Assembly (NCBI RefSeq): GCF_024112395.2
Contig: NZ_CP078013.2
Span: 5,798,501-5,862,500 of the forward strand
Reading direction: 5' to 3'
DNA from: Pseudomonas pergaminensis
GTDB lineage: Bacteria > Pseudomonadota > Gammaproteobacteria > Pseudomonadales > Pseudomonadaceae
DNA length: 64,000 bases
Below the pieces are notes generated by a model that saw only the letters and a list, made by a program, of their open reading frames with translations, made no database searches and was not told the DNA's origin. The translations under genes and the position numbers were made by a program. This document shows positions 30,589 through 40,506 of this stretch, piece after piece (position 1 is the first letter of the stretch; the number at the start of each line of letters is the position of its first letter).

Positions 30589-31604
30589 TACTTGTTGCCC
30601 CGTGCTTGGACCAGCATGTCTGACAGCTGATGCACGGCCATGGCGTACATCACACTGCGGTTATAACGCGTGATTGCGTAGAAATTCTTCAGGCCCATCC
30701 AGTATTCCGGGCCGTTTTCGCCTTCGAGGCGGAATGCCGTGACCGGCATATCATCCGGCAGCGCATTCTGACTCGACCAGCCCAGCGCCCGCAACTCCCC
30801 GACCGTCTTGGCCGGCTCGATGCCCTGGGTCAGGCCTTCGTCGGCGCGGTCCCCGGCGACATCGGCGCGGATCACCACCGGCTCGCCGGCGACCCAGCCA
30901 TGACGCTTGAAGTAGCTGGCTACACTGCCGATCGCGTCGTCAGGGTTGCTCCAGATATTGATATGCCCGTCGCCGTCAAAATCCACCGCATAGGCGCGAA
31001 AGCTGCTTGGCATGAACTGCGGCAAGCCCATCGCACCGGCGTAGGAACCCTTGAGGGTCAGCGGGTCGACCTGTTCTTCACGGGCCAGCAGCAGGAACTC
31101 GCGCAGCTCCTTGCGAAAGAAGTCAGCGCGCGGCGGGTAATCGAAGCCCAGGGTCGACAAGGCGTCGATCACCCGGTAACTGCCCGTATTGCGCCCGTAA
31201 AAGGTTTCAATGCCAATGATCGAGACAATCACCTGGGCCGGCACGCCGTATTCCTGCTCGGCGCGGGCCAGTACCGCCTCGTGTTGGCGCCAGAAGTCCA
31301 CACCTCGTGCCACGCGGGCGTCGGTGAGGAACATCGGGCGGTATTCCTTCCACTGTTTCACGCGTTCGGCTGGGCGTGAGATGGCGTCTAGGATCGCCTG
31401 CTTCTTCTGGGCTTCGCGGAACACGCCCATCAGCTGTTCACCGGCGAAACCATAGTCGCGGGTCATTTCACCGACAAACTCGGCGACCTGGGGTGAACCA
31501 TCGTAGTCACCGGCCTGCGCCTCTTGCGTTGCGCCCAGCAGCCCAATCAGGCCCATCCAGGACGCGTGCCGAGTCGCCCAGCCGCGCATTACTTGCATTG
31601 ACAT
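30588..31604 (-). CDS. mltB: Lytic murein transglycosylase B
   Basis: 338 residues. Signal sequence (about 1-32), then the MltB domain with catalytic Glu in VIVSIIGIETFYGRNTGSYR, the block GSYAGAMGLPQFMPSSFRAY and DFDGDGHINIWSNPDDAIGS. Unlike the paralogue at 23.7 kb it lacks the C-terminal peptidoglycan-binding domain. Start: the ATG at 31604 has AAGGTGAAG directly upstream at good spacing; the longer in-frame start would overlap rodA. P. aeruginosa calls this gene sltB1. It is coupled to rlpA. Confidence 0.94.
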   Translation of the reverse strand: MSMQVMRGWATRHASWMGLIGLLGATQEAQAGDYDGSPQVAEFVGEMTRDYGFAGEQLMGVFREAQKKQAILDAISRPAERVKQWKEYRPMFLTDARVARGVDFWRQHEAVLARAEQEYGVPAQVIVSIIGIETFYGRNTGSYRVIDALSTLGFDYPPRADFFRKELREFLLLAREEQVDPLTLKGSYAGAMGLPQFMPSSFRAYAVDFDGDGHINIWSNPDDAIGSVASYFKRHGWVAGEPVVIRADVAGDRADEGLTQGIEPAKTVGELRALGWSSQNALPDDMPVTAFRLEGENGPEYWMGLKNFYAITRYNRSVMYAMAVHQLSDMLVQARGNK

Positions 31605-31615
31605 CTTCACCTTAT

Positions 31616-32719
31616 TCAAACCTGTGCGATCCATTTGCGATGCGTATGAATCGACATCAAAACCCCAAACGCTGACAGCAATGTCACCAGCGAAGTTCCG
31701 CCGTAGCTAATGAACGGCAACGGCACCCCAACGACCGGCAACAGGCCACTGACCATACCGATGTTGACGAAAACGTAAACAAAAAAAGTCATGGTCAGGG
31801 CGCCAGCCAGCAATTTGCCGAACAGCGTCTGCGCCTGTGCGGTGATCACCAGGCCGCGACCGATCAACAGTAAATAGATCAGCAACAGCGCGCAAATGCC
31901 CACCAGGCCGAACTCTTCGCCCATTACCGCAATAATGAAGTCGGTGTGGCTCTCGGGCAAAAAGTCCAAGTGCGACTGGGTGCCCAGTAACCAACCCTTA
32001 CCAAATACGCCACCGGAGCCGATGGCGGCCTTTGATTGGATGATGTTCCAGCCGGTGCCCAGCGGGTCGCTTTCGGGATCGAGGAAGGTCAGGATCCGCT
32101 GCTTCTGGTAGTCGTGCATAAAGAAGAACCACATGGCCACGGCCACGGGCACGGCGGCGGCCAGCACGCTGAGGATCCAGCGCCAGCGCAGACCGCCCAT
32201 GAACAGCACGAATGCACCGCCCGCCAGGATCAGCAGCGAGGTGCCGAGGTCGGGCTGGCGCACGATCAGGATAAACGGCACGCCAATCAGGATCAGGCTG
32301 ATCCCTACGTGCTTGAGCTGCGGCGGCAAGGTGCGCTTGGACAGGTACCAGGCGATGGTCGCCGGCATCAGAATCTTCATGAATTCCGACGGCTGGAAGC
32401 GAATCACCCCCGGAATGTTAATCCAGCGGGTCGCGCCCATGGCGTTGTGGCCCATAACGTCCACCACCACCAGCAGTAACACGCCGGCCACGTAACCGAG
32501 CGGCACCCAGCGCGCCATGAAGCGCGGCTCAAGCTGGGCGATCACCACCATCGACAACAACCCAAGGCCGAACGACGAAGCCTGCTTGATCAGCAAGTCC
32601 CAGTTCTTGCCGCTGGCCGAATACAGCACGAACAGGCTGCCGGCCGCCAGGGTCAGCAGCAGGATCAGCAATGGGCCATCAATGTGCATGCGCTGCAGCA
32701 ACGTCGCACGGCGACGCAT
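31616..32719 (-). CDS. rodA: Rod shape-determining protein RodA (SEDS glycosyltransferase)
   Basis: About 367 residues with ten hydrophobic helices. RodA polymerises lipid II with its partner PBP2, encoded just upstream. SEDS blocks are LLLTLAAGSLFVLYSASG, RWINIPGVIRFQPSEFMKI, DLGTSLLILAGGAF, FLPESHTDFIIAVMGEEFGL and PLPFISYGGTSL. Two starts have ribosome sites: the ATG at 32719 (GAGG five bases upstream), used here, and a GTG at 32761 (GAGG nine bases upstream) that would add 14 residues and overlap mrdA by 11 bp. Confidence 0.95.
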   Translation of the reverse strand: MRRRATLLQRMHIDGPLLILLLTLAAGSLFVLYSASGKNWDLLIKQASSFGLGLLSMVVIAQLEPRFMARWVPLGYVAGVLLLVVVDVMGHNAMGATRWINIPGVIRFQPSEFMKILMPATIAWYLSKRTLPPQLKHVGISLILIGVPFILIVRQPDLGTSLLILAGGAFVLFMGGLRWRWILSVLAAAVPVAVAMWFFFMHDYQKQRILTFLDPESDPLGTGWNIIQSKAAIGSGGVFGKGWLLGTQSHLDFLPESHTDFIIAVMGEEFGLVGICALLLIYLLLIGRGLVITAQAQTLFGKLLAGALTMTFFVYVFVNIGMVSGLLPVVGVPLPFISYGGTSLVTLLSAFGVLMSIHTHRKWIAQV

Positions 32720-32750
32720 CACATCCTCACTGGAGAGGATGCGGTCAAAA

Positions 32751-34649
32751 TTACTCTTCACGGGCCGTAACCTCGGTGCTTGAAGGGGGGCCGCCATATT
32801 CGGGCTTGAGCCTGCCGTCGTCGGCCAACAGCCAGGCGTCCATCACTTGGCGCACCACGGGCGCCGCGACGCCGGAGCCGGACTCGCCGTTCTCGACCAT
32901 CACCGCCACCACGATTTTCGGGTCGTCCGCCGGGGCAAAGCCGACAAACAAGGCGTGGTCACGGTGGCGCTCCTGGACCTTGGTGCGGTCGTATTTCTCG
33001 CCCTGCTTGATCGCCACGACCTGGGCGGTACCGCTCTTGCCGGCGATGCGGTATTGGGCGCCAATCGCGGCCTTGCGCGCAGTACCACGGGCGCCGTGCA
33101 TCACTTGCTGCATGCCATGGTTGACCTTGGTCCAGTCGGACGGGTCGCGCAGCACGATGTCCGGGATCGGGTTTTCGTCCAAAGGCTTCTCGCCCTCGAT
33201 GGTCTTGGCCAGGTGCGGACGGTTCCAGATGCCTTTGTTGGCCACCAGTGCGGTCGCCTGGGCCAGTTGCAGCGGCGTGGCCTGCATATAGCCCTGGCCA
33301 ATACCCAGAATCAGGGTTTCGCCCGGGAACCACGCCTGGCGGCGGGTCGCACGCTTCCATTCCCGCGACGGCATCAGGCCGGGGGATTCTTCGAACATGT
33401 CCAGGGAGACCTTCTGGCCGAGGCCGAACTTGCCCATGTAGGCGGACAAACGATCGATACCCAGCTTGTGCGCCAGGTCGTAAAAATAGGTGTCGTTGGA
33501 GCGCATGATCGCGGTGTCCAAGTCGACATAGCCGTCACCGGTGCGGTTCCAGTTACGGTATTTGTGATCGTAGTTGGGCAGCATGTAGTAGCCGGGGTCA
33601 TAGACTCGACTGGAGGCCGTCACCACACCCGCGTCCAACCCCGCAATCGCCACCGCCGGCTTGATCGTTGACCCCGGTGGATACAGGCCGCGCAGTACGC
33701 GGTTGAACAGCGGCCGGTCGATGGAATCGCGCAACTCGGCGTAGGCCTTGAAGCTGATGCCGGTCACGAACAGGTTGGGGTCGAAGCTTGGCTGGCTGAC
33801 CATCGCCAGCACTTCGCCCGTCTTCGGGTCCAGCGCCACCACCGCGCCGCGACGACCGCCCAGGGCCATTTCCGCCGCTTCCTGCAGCTTGATGTCCAGG
33901 CTCAGTACGATGTCCTTGCCCGGCACCGGGTCGGTGCGTTTGAGCACCCGCAGCACGCGGCCTCGGGCGTTGGTCTCGACTTCTTCGTAGCCCACCTGGC
34001 CGTGCAGCTCGGGCTCGTAGAAGCGCTCGATGCCGGTCTTGCCGATATGGTGGGTGCCGCTGTAATTGACCGGATCGAGGGTTTTCAGCTCTTTCTCGTT
34101 GATCCGCCCCATGTAGCCGACTGAGTGGGCAAAGTGCGGCCCTTGCGGGTAATGCCGCACCAACTGCGCCACCACCTCCACACCCGGCAAACGGAACTGG
34201 TTCACCGCGATCCGCGCGATCTGCTCTTCGGTCAGCTCGAACAGGATCGGCACCGGCTCGAAAGGCCGGCGCCCCTGCTTCATGCGCTTCTCGAAGATCA
34301 CCCGGTCTTCCGGCGTCAGCTGCAGCACCTCGACGATCACATCGAGGATCTGCTGCCAGTCGCCGGAACGCTCGCGGGTCATGCTCAGGCTGAAGCTGGG
34401 CCGGTTATCCGCAACCACCACGCCATTACGGTCGAAAATCAGCCCACGGGTCGGAGGGATCGGCTGCACATGCACCCGGTTGTTTTCCGACAGCGTGGAG
34501 TGATAGTCGTACTGGATCACCTGCAGGAAATACAGGCGGGCAATCAGCACGCCCAACAACGCCACCACCATGATCGCGCCAAACACCACGCGCGCGCGTA
34601 CAAGACGTGCGTCTTTCTCGTGGTCCTTGATGCGGATCGGTTGGGTCAT
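32751..34649 (-). CDS. mrdA: Penicillin-binding protein 2
   Basis: 632 residues. A single membrane helix (about 20-45), the dimerisation/pedestal domain, and a transpeptidase with SxxK in YPPGSTIKPAVAIAGLDAG, SND in IMRSNDTYFYDLAHKLG and KSG in YRIAGKSGTAQVVAIKQG. It crosslinks peptidoglycan in the elongasome with RodA. Odd point: upstream of the ATG there is only a pyrimidine-rich CCCCTCCC and no Shine-Dalgarno, so translation may depend on coupling with rlmH, which ends 15 bp before. Confidence 0.96.
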   Translation of the reverse strand: MTQPIRIKDHEKDARLVRARVVFGAIMVVALLGVLIARLYFLQVIQYDYHSTLSENNRVHVQPIPPTRGLIFDRNGVVVADNRPSFSLSMTRERSGDWQQILDVIVEVLQLTPEDRVIFEKRMKQGRRPFEPVPILFELTEEQIARIAVNQFRLPGVEVVAQLVRHYPQGPHFAHSVGYMGRINEKELKTLDPVNYSGTHHIGKTGIERFYEPELHGQVGYEEVETNARGRVLRVLKRTDPVPGKDIVLSLDIKLQEAAEMALGGRRGAVVALDPKTGEVLAMVSQPSFDPNLFVTGISFKAYAELRDSIDRPLFNRVLRGLYPPGSTIKPAVAIAGLDAGVVTASSRVYDPGYYMLPNYDHKYRNWNRTGDGYVDLDTAIMRSNDTYFYDLAHKLGIDRLSAYMGKFGLGQKVSLDMFEESPGLMPSREWKRATRRQAWFPGETLILGIGQGYMQATPLQLAQATALVANKGIWNRPHLAKTIEGEKPLDENPIPDIVLRDPSDWTKVNHGMQQVMHGARGTARKAAIGAQYRIAGKSGTAQVVAIKQGEKYDRTKVQERHRDHALFVGFAPADDPKIVVAVMVENGESGSGVAAPVVRQVMDAWLLADDGRLKPEYGGPPSSTEVTAREE

Positions 34650-34664
34650 CGGGAGGGGCGCAGA

Positions 34665-35132
34665 TTATTTGTGATAAGGGTGCCCGGACAGAACTGTCCA
34701 GGCGCGATACAGCTGTTCACCGATCAGGATCCTTACCAGCGGGTGCGGCAGCGTCAGCGCCGACAGCGACCAACGCTGGTCCGCCCGCGCGCAGACTTCC
34801 GGTGCCAGCCCTTCGGGGCCGCCAACCATGAAGTTGACCGTACGCGAGTCCAGGCGCCAGCGATCCAGTTCCACCGCCAGCTGCTCGGTGCTCCAGGGTT
34901 TGCCGTGCACTTCAAGGGTGACGATGCGCTCGTTGGGGCCGACCTTGGCCAACATGGCTTCGCCTTCCTGACGGATAAAGCGCGCCACATCGGCATTCTT
35001 GCCCCGGGTATTGAGCGGTATCTCTACCAGTTCCAGCGACAGCTCAGCGGGCAGACGCTTGGCATACTCGTGCCAGCCTTCTTCCACCCACTTGGGCATG
35101 CGTGAACCGACAGCAATCAGACGCAGGCGCAC
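34665..35132 (-). CDS. rlmH: 23S rRNA (pseudouridine1915-N3)-methyltransferase RlmH
   Basis: 155 residues, SPOUT family. The SAM knot is visible as [18 protein letters not shown] and the C-terminal helix block as [22 protein letters not shown]. It methylates pseudouridine 1915 of helix 69. The start is a GTG with AAGGA six bases upstream; the Shine-Dalgarno overlaps the rsfS stop (TAAGGA), so the two genes are coupled. Confidence 0.96.
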
Positions 35133-35141
35133 AGCCGTTCC

Positions 35142-35636
35142 TTATTCCTGGTCTTTGTTCAGCTTGTCGAAGTGCGCATGGCCCACTTCCGGGCTGTGGT
35201 GCTTGCCATCGGCGGCACGGCTCTGCTCGGCGCCTTTCCACAGACGCTCCAGGTCGTAGAACTGACGGGCGTTGGAGGTCATCATGTGAACGATCACGTC
35301 GTCCATGTCCAGCAGCACCCAGTCGCTGTCGCCCTTGCCTTCTTCACCCAGCGGCTTCACGCCCTGGGCTTTGACGGCTTCGCGGACCTTGTCCAGCATC
35401 GCGCCGATCTGACGGTTCGAGGTACCGGTGGCGATGATCATGTAGTCGGTGATGCTCTGCTTGTCGCGCACGTCCAGCACCTGGATGTCCTGGGCCTTGA
35501 CGTCTTCCAGGGCCGCCACGGCAACTTTTACCAGCTCTTCGCCAGCCAGCTCAGGGCCGGTGTGGGCTTCTACTGGCAGCGGGGCGCTTTTGAACGTGCC
35601 TTTGCGCTTAACTTTGCTTACGTCTTTGTTCGTCAT
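35142..35636 (-). CDS. rsfS: Ribosome silencing factor RsfS
   Basis: 164 residues. The RsfS/Iojap fold has VAALEDVKAQDIQVLDVRDK, DYMIIATGTSNRQIGAMLDK and DSDWVLLDMDDVIVHMMTSN. It binds uL14 on the 50S subunit and blocks subunit joining in starvation. The tails are longer than in E. coli RsfS (105 residues): a basic N-terminal stretch of about 45 residues and a C-terminal His-rich tail, both likely disordered. The ATG at 35636 is preferred to an in-frame start 63 bp upstream. Confidence 0.93.
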   Translation of the reverse strand: MTNKDVSKVKRKGTFKSAPLPVEAHTGPELAGEELVKVAVAALEDVKAQDIQVLDVRDKQSITDYMIIATGTSNRQIGAMLDKVREAVKAQGVKPLGEEGKGDSDWVLLDMDDVIVHMMTSNARQFYDLERLWKGAEQSRAADGKHHSPEVGHAHFDKLNKDQE

Positions 35637-35705
35637 ATAAAACTCGTTTTGCTCGTATGTTCGGGCGCTCGTTCTACGACTGTGCGTAGGTTCAAGCACG
35701 CCTTT

Positions 35706-36350
35706 TCAGTTCGACGCACGGTAAAGCCCGTGCGCATCGATGTAGGCCAGGACCGCGTCAGGCACCAGGAAACGTACCGACTTCCCGCTGGCCAGCAGTT
35801 GACGGATCTGGGTGGCGGACACCGCAAGCGGGGTCTGCCAGACGAATGCAATATTCCCGTTCGGCCCGGTCAGGGCCAAGGGGTCACTTACCGACCGCGC
35901 GGCCAGCAGGTTGCGCAAGGCATCCGGCGGTTCGCTGTCGGCATCCGGGCGTTGCAAAACCAGGATGTGGCAATGCTGGAGGAGTTCCTCCCAGCGGTGC
36001 CAAGAGGGCAGGCCGCAAAATGCGTCCCAGCCCAAAAGCAGAAACAACTGGTCATCCGCGGCCAACTCGGCGCGCATCAGTTCCAGGGTGTCAACAGTGT
36101 AGGACGGTTTATCGCGCTTGAGCTCGCGGTCGTCCACCACCAGCGGCGCTATGCCGTCCACCGCCAGGCGCACCATTTCCAGGCGCTGCTGCGGTGACAC
36201 CTGCGGCGTATCGCGATGGGGCGGCCGTGCGTTGGGCATCATGCGCAACTCATCGAGCGCGAGGGCATCCGCGACTTCCAGGGCACTGCGCAAATGGCCG
36301 ATGTGCACGGGGTCGAAAGTACCGCCGAGCAGCCCGATGCGTTTACCCAT
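35706..36350 (-). CDS. nadD: Nicotinate-nucleotide adenylyltransferase
   Basis: 214 residues. It makes deamido-NAD from nicotinate mononucleotide and ATP. Motifs are [20 protein letters not shown] (nucleotide site), [20 protein letters not shown] and [20 protein letters not shown], the C-terminal site usually written SSTxIR. The ATG shares one base with the proA stop (TGATG). Confidence 0.96.
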   Translation of the reverse strand: MGKRIGLLGGTFDPVHIGHLRSALEVADALALDELRMMPNARPPHRDTPQVSPQQRLEMVRLAVDGIAPLVVDDRELKRDKPSYTVDTLELMRAELAADDQLFLLLGWDAFCGLPSWHRWEELLQHCHILVLQRPDADSEPPDALRNLLAARSVSDPLALTGPNGNIAFVWQTPLAVSATQIRQLLASGKSVRFLVPDAVLAYIDAHGLYRASN

Positions 36351-37615
36351 CAAGTGCGCACATGACCGTCGCCGAACACCACGTACTTCTCGCTGGTCAG
36401 GCCTTCCAGGCCAACCGGGCCACGGGCGTGGAGCTTGTCGGTGGAAATACCGATCTCCGCCCCCAGGCCGTATTCGAAGCCGTCGGCAAAGCGTGTCGAA
36501 GCGTTGATCATCACCGAGGCGGAATCCACTTCGTTGAGGAAGCGTCGCGCATCGCTGAAATGCTCGGAAACGATAGCGTCAGTGTGCTTGGAGCCGTAGG
36601 TGTTGATGTGTTCGATGGCTTCGTCGAGGTCGTCGACAATCTTGATCGACAGGATCGGCGCGGTGTATTCGGTATACCAGTCCAGCTCGGTCGCCTCGAT
36701 CACGTCCGCGCCCAGCAGCGCACGGGTACGCCCGCAACCGCGCAGCTCGACGCCCTTGTCGCGGTAGATGGCAGCCAGCGGCGGCAGCACGCGATCGGCA
36801 ATGCCGACGTGCACCAGCAGGGTTTCCATGGTGTTGCACGGGGCGTAGCGGTGGGTCTTGGCGTTGTCGGCGATGCGGATCGCCTTGTCGATGTCGGCGG
36901 CGACGTCGATAAACACGTGGCACACGCCGTCCAGGTGCTTGATGACCGGCACCTTGGCATCGCGGCTGACGCGTTCGATCAGGCTCTTGCCACCGCGCGG
37001 CACGATCACGTCGACGAATTCCGGCATAGTGATCAGCGCGCCCACGGCGGCGCGGTCGGTGGTTTCCACCACTTGCACCACTTCGGCAGGCAATTCGGCC
37101 ACGGCCAGGCCCTGCTGGATGCAGGCCGCAATGGCGCGGTTGGAATTGATCGCCTCGGAACCGCCGCGCAGGATGGTGGCATTGCCAGACTTGAGGCACA
37201 GGCTCGCGGCGTCGATGGTCACGTTTGGACGCGACTCGTAAATGATGCCGATCACGCCCAGGGGCACGCGCATCTTGCCGACCTGGATGCCGGACGGCAG
37301 GTAGCGCATATCACGGATTTCACCGATGGGGTCAGGCAGCTTGGCCACCTGACGCAGGCCTTCGATCATGTCGTCGATACGTGCCGGGGTCAGCGCCAGG
37401 CGGTCCAGCAGGGCCGGCTCCAGGCCATTGGCGCGGCCGTTGGCCAGGTCCAGTTCGTTGGCGGCGGTGAGCTCGGAGCGCGAAGCATCCAGAGCGTCGG
37501 CGGCAGCCAGCAGGGCACGGTTCTTCTGCGCGGTGCTCGCACGGGCGATCAACCGCGAGGCCTGACGGGCAGCGCGACCCAGGCGGGTCATGTAGTCAAG
37601 AACGGACTCAGTCAT
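36350..37615 (-). CDS. proA: Gamma-glutamyl phosphate reductase
   Basis: 421 residues. The second step of proline synthesis, giving glutamate semialdehyde. An aldehyde dehydrogenase-like fold with catalytic Cys in [16 protein letters not shown] and the NADPH region [20 protein letters not shown]. It is the first gene of the proA-nadD-rsfS-rlmH-mrdA-rodA-mltB-rlpA run; a promoter is expected in the 174 bp shared with the divergent DNA glycosylase gene. Confidence 0.97.
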   Translation of the reverse strand: MTESVLDYMTRLGRAARQASRLIARASTAQKNRALLAAADALDASRSELTAANELDLANGRANGLEPALLDRLALTPARIDDMIEGLRQVAKLPDPIGEIRDMRYLPSGIQVGKMRVPLGVIGIIYESRPNVTIDAASLCLKSGNATILRGGSEAINSNRAIAACIQQGLAVAELPAEVVQVVETTDRAAVGALITMPEFVDVIVPRGGKSLIERVSRDAKVPVIKHLDGVCHVFIDVAADIDKAIRIADNAKTHRYAPCNTMETLLVHVGIADRVLPPLAAIYRDKGVELRGCGRTRALLGADVIEATELDWYTEYTAPILSIKIVDDLDEAIEHINTYGSKHTDAIVSEHFSDARRFLNEVDSASVMINASTRFADGFEYGLGAEIGISTDKLHARGPVGLEGLTSEKYVVFGDGHVRT

Positions 37616-37789
37616 GGTCAGGGAGTCTTGGCAGGGAGGAAAGCGGCAGATTATAGCTGTGACGCCGCCCGACTGACAGCGGTGAGGGGCGGATGGTCGA
37701 AATGAACTGTAAAAACCTGGGGTTCAGCGGTAATTAAGGTGGGAGTTGTTATGATTCCGTCACATTTAGCCGTATTTACCCTGACCGCC

Positions 37790-38473
37790 ATGCCCAGTTC
37801 ATCGCCGCAACTCCCCGCCAGCGCCCTGCCCGACAGCTTCTTCGACCGTGACGCACAAACGCTCGCGCGCGATTTGCTCGGAAAAGTCATACGCCATCGC
37901 GTGGGAGAAATCTGGCTTTCGGCGCGAATTATTGAAACCGAAGCGTATTACGTGGCCGAAAAAGGCAGTCACGCGTCATTGGGCTACACAGAAAAGCGTA
38001 AGGCTTTGTTTCTGGATGGTGGCCATATCTACATGTACTACGCCCGTGGCGGCGACTCCCTTAACTTCAGCGCCCATGGGCCAGGCAATGCCGTGTTGAT
38101 CAAATCGGCCTATCCATGGGTCGATGAATTATCCGGCCCGACCAGCCTGGCGCAGATGCTGCTGAACAACCCGAATGCCGACGGCAGCCCGCGCGCCTCG
38201 CAAAAGCTGTGCGCCGGCCAGACCCTGCTGTGCAAGGCCTTGGGTCTGAAGGTGCCGATGTGGGACGCCAAGCGCTTCGATCAGGAATTGCTCTACGTTG
38301 AAGACGTGGGCCAGGCACCGAGCCAGATCATCCAGACCACCCGCCTGGGCATCCCCAGCGGGCGCGATGAGCACCTGATGTACCGCTTCGTCGATGCTGG
38401 CTATGCGCCTTATTGCACGCGGAACCCGCTGCGCCGGGGCCAGGTCGAAGGCCGCGACTATTTTTTGATTTGA
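37790..38473 (+). CDS. 3-methyladenine DNA glycosylase, AAG/MPG family
   Basis: About 227 residues. Blocks are ARDLLGKVIRHRVGEIWLSA, IIETEAYYVAEKGSHASLGY (with the catalytic Glu of AAG enzymes), MYYARGGDSLNFSAHGPGNA, VLIKSAYPW and the C-terminal TTRLGIPSGRDEHLMYRFVD. It excises alkylated bases to start base-excision repair. The family is named after the human AAG/MPG protein and differs from AlkA and TAG. The ATG at 37790 is preferred to an upstream codon at 37739, because conservation starts at LPDSFFDRDAQ. Confidence 0.92.
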   Translation: MPSSSPQLPASALPDSFFDRDAQTLARDLLGKVIRHRVGEIWLSARIIETEAYYVAEKGSHASLGYTEKRKALFLDGGHIYMYYARGGDSLNFSAHGPGNAVLIKSAYPWVDELSGPTSLAQMLLNNPNADGSPRASQKLCAGQTLLCKALGLKVPMWDAKRFDQELLYVEDVGQAPSQIIQTTRLGIPSGRDEHLMYRFVDAGYAPYCTRNPLRRGQVEGRDYFLI

Positions 38474-38581
38474 TAACACGACCTGTAAGCGCCCGGCTTG
38501 ACGGTGAAGGCGGTCCCATGGGGGCCATCGCCGGCAAACCGGGCGCCTACACGGTGTACGAACTTGGATGGAGTGGATTGT

Positions 38582-39898
38582 ATGGGCCAATGGCTCGATA
38601 GCATTACCGGCTGGTTGACCCTGAATCCCGAATGGCTGGCGGTCGCGGTGTTTATCGTCGCCTGCGTGGAATGCCTGGCCATCGCCGGGCTGATCGTGCC
38701 GGGCACGGTATTGTTGTTTGCCATTGCCGCACTCGCCGGCAGCGGCGCGCTGTCCCTGAGCGAAACCCTGCTGCTGGGCTTCCTGGGCGGGCTCTTGGGT
38801 GACGGGGTTTCCTACTACCTGGGACGACATTTCCACCAGAATATCCGGCGTTTACCTGGCTTGCGCCACCACCCCGAATGGATGAACAGCGCCGAAACCT
38901 ACTTCCACAAATACGGCATCGCCAGCCTGCTGGTGGGGCGTTTCATCGGCCCGCTGCGGCCCATGCTGCCGATGGTGGCCGGGATGTGCGACATGCCCTT
39001 CCCGCGCTTCGCGGCGGTGAGCATCGTTGCCGCGGCCGGCTGGTCGGTGGCCTACCTATTGCCGGGCTGGGCGACCGGCGCGGCCTTCCGCCTGCCGCTG
39101 CCCGAGGGTTTCTGGCCTGAGGCCGGTGTTGTGGCGGCCTGTATCGCGGTGGTGGTGGGCCTAAGCCTGAACAGCAGCCTGCGCGGCCATCGTCGCGCCA
39201 CCTTGTGGATCGGCTGCGCCAGCCTGACGGTATTGATCGCCCTGTTTATCGGCTACCCCCACCTTAATGACTTCGATCAGGGCCTGAGCGCCCTGGTGCA
39301 GGAACACCGCAGCCCCTGGCTGGACGAAGTGATGGTGCGCATCACCCAGTTGGGCGAGTTCAAGAAGATGTTCGTAGCCAGCGCTATCTTTACCGGCCTG
39401 CTGCTACTGGCGCGGCAATGGCGTCATGCGATTTTTGTTGGCGTGACCCTCGCCGGTGCGGCGGTAATCAACACCGGGACCAAGCTGTTCTTCGCCCGTG
39501 GCCGCCCGGAAATCCTCACCGACCCGCTGACCAGCTTCAGCATGCCCAGCGGCCACGCGTCCGGCGCGTTCGCGTTTTTCCTGGCGCTGGCGATCCTGGC
39601 CGGTCGCGGGCAACCGATCCGGCTGCGCCTGACGTGGATGCTGCTGGGCTGCATCCCGGCAGCCTTCATTGCGCTGTCGCGGGTCTACCTCGGCGCCCAC
39701 TGGCCCACGGACATCCTCGCCGGCACGCTGTTGGCAATGACGGTGTGCGCGTTCAGCCTGGGCATCAGCCAATACCGAAGCCCGCTGCCGGCGATGTCGC
39801 AAAAGACCTGGTGGCTGTTGCTGCCGGCATTGGTCGCGGTGCTGAGCTTCATCGCGTTGACCGGTACCCCCCATGCTCTGCTGCGCTACGCCTATTAG
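38582..39898 (+). CDS. DedA-PAP2 fusion membrane protein
   Basis: About 438 residues, two membrane domains in one chain. Residues about 1-200 are DedA/SNARE-associated (CVECLAIAGLIVPGTVLLFA, GLLGDGVSYYLGRHF, FHKYGIASLLVGRFIGPLRP). Residues about 225-400 are a PAP2 phosphatase with KLFFARGRPE, SFSMPSGHASGAFAF and LSRVYLGAHWPTDILAG, the three acid-phosphatase motifs with both catalytic His. DedA proteins flip undecaprenyl phosphate and other lipids; PAP2 enzymes dephosphorylate the pyrophosphate carrier. One chain could thus recycle the lipid carrier, which is inferred. The 3' end overlaps the next gene, which is convergent, by 4 bp. Confidence 0.92.
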   Translation: MGQWLDSITGWLTLNPEWLAVAVFIVACVECLAIAGLIVPGTVLLFAIAALAGSGALSLSETLLLGFLGGLLGDGVSYYLGRHFHQNIRRLPGLRHHPEWMNSAETYFHKYGIASLLVGRFIGPLRPMLPMVAGMCDMPFPRFAAVSIVAAAGWSVAYLLPGWATGAAFRLPLPEGFWPEAGVVAACIAVVVGLSLNSSLRGHRRATLWIGCASLTVLIALFIGYPHLNDFDQGLSALVQEHRSPWLDEVMVRITQLGEFKKMFVASAIFTGLLLLARQWRHAIFVGVTLAGAAVINTGTKLFFARGRPEILTDPLTSFSMPSGHASGAFAFFLALAILAGRGQPIRLRLTWMLLGCIPAAFIALSRVYLGAHWPTDILAGTLLAMTVCAFSLGISQYRSPLPAMSQKTWWLLLPALVAVLSFIALTGTPHALLRYAY

Positions 39899-40485
39899 GT
39901 GAACAGTTCGCCCTGCAACTCGTCGAGCAACATCTGGATCGCATCCAACCGCTGCTGCGGGTCGTCGAGTTGCAGCAGGTCGATCTTGTCGGTCTCAGTG
40001 AAAGGCAGCAGATACGCCAACTGATTGCCCAAGGCTTGCTGCCCCTCGGCGTGGGCGTCCATGTCCAGCGAAGCCACCATCGGGTGCTCGGCCAATGCCT
40101 GCAGCAGCGCCAGCAAATCGGCGTCCTCTTCCTCCAGCGGCTGGTCCGGCAGTTCTTCGAGCCACTGCACGTCGGCCACCAGCAATTGGTCCTTCTGCAC
40201 GCCGGCGTCCCGTACCCGGAACCTACGACCGCCTTCGACACGAATGCCCAGCAGGCCGTTGTCCTGCTGCTTGAAGTCGCGAATCAGCGCTTCACAGCCG
40301 ATCAGCGCGTAGCCGTCCGGGGCCATGCCCACTTCCTTGCCGTCGAGGATGCACACCACGCCAAAGCCTTCGCCCTTTTTCATGCAGCGACTGATCATAT
40401 CCAGGTAGCGCGCCTCGAATATCTGCAGGTCGAGGGTGCAACCAGGGAACAGCACGGTATTGAGCGGGAACAGCGCCAGACTCAT
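39895..40485 (-). CDS. LON peptidase substrate-binding domain protein
   Basis: 196 residues containing only the N-terminal (substrate-binding) domain of Lon: LALFPLNTVLFPGCTLDLQI, FEARYLDMISRCMKKGEGFG and GRRFRVRDAGVQKDQLLVAD. There is no ATPase or protease part. Such stand-alone domains are widespread in proteobacteria; their role is not settled, perhaps as adaptors. The gene lies 21 bp downstream of lrgB on the same strand. Confidence 0.93.
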   Translation of the reverse strand: MSLALFPLNTVLFPGCTLDLQIFEARYLDMISRCMKKGEGFGVVCILDGKEVGMAPDGYALIGCEALIRDFKQQDNGLLGIRVEGGRRFRVRDAGVQKDQLLVADVQWLEELPDQPLEEEDADLLALLQALAEHPMVASLDMDAHAEGQQALGNQLAYLLPFTETDKIDLLQLDDPQQRLDAIQMLLDELQGELFT

Positions 40486-40506
40486 AAAGGTTTCCTTAAA
40501 CCCGGT

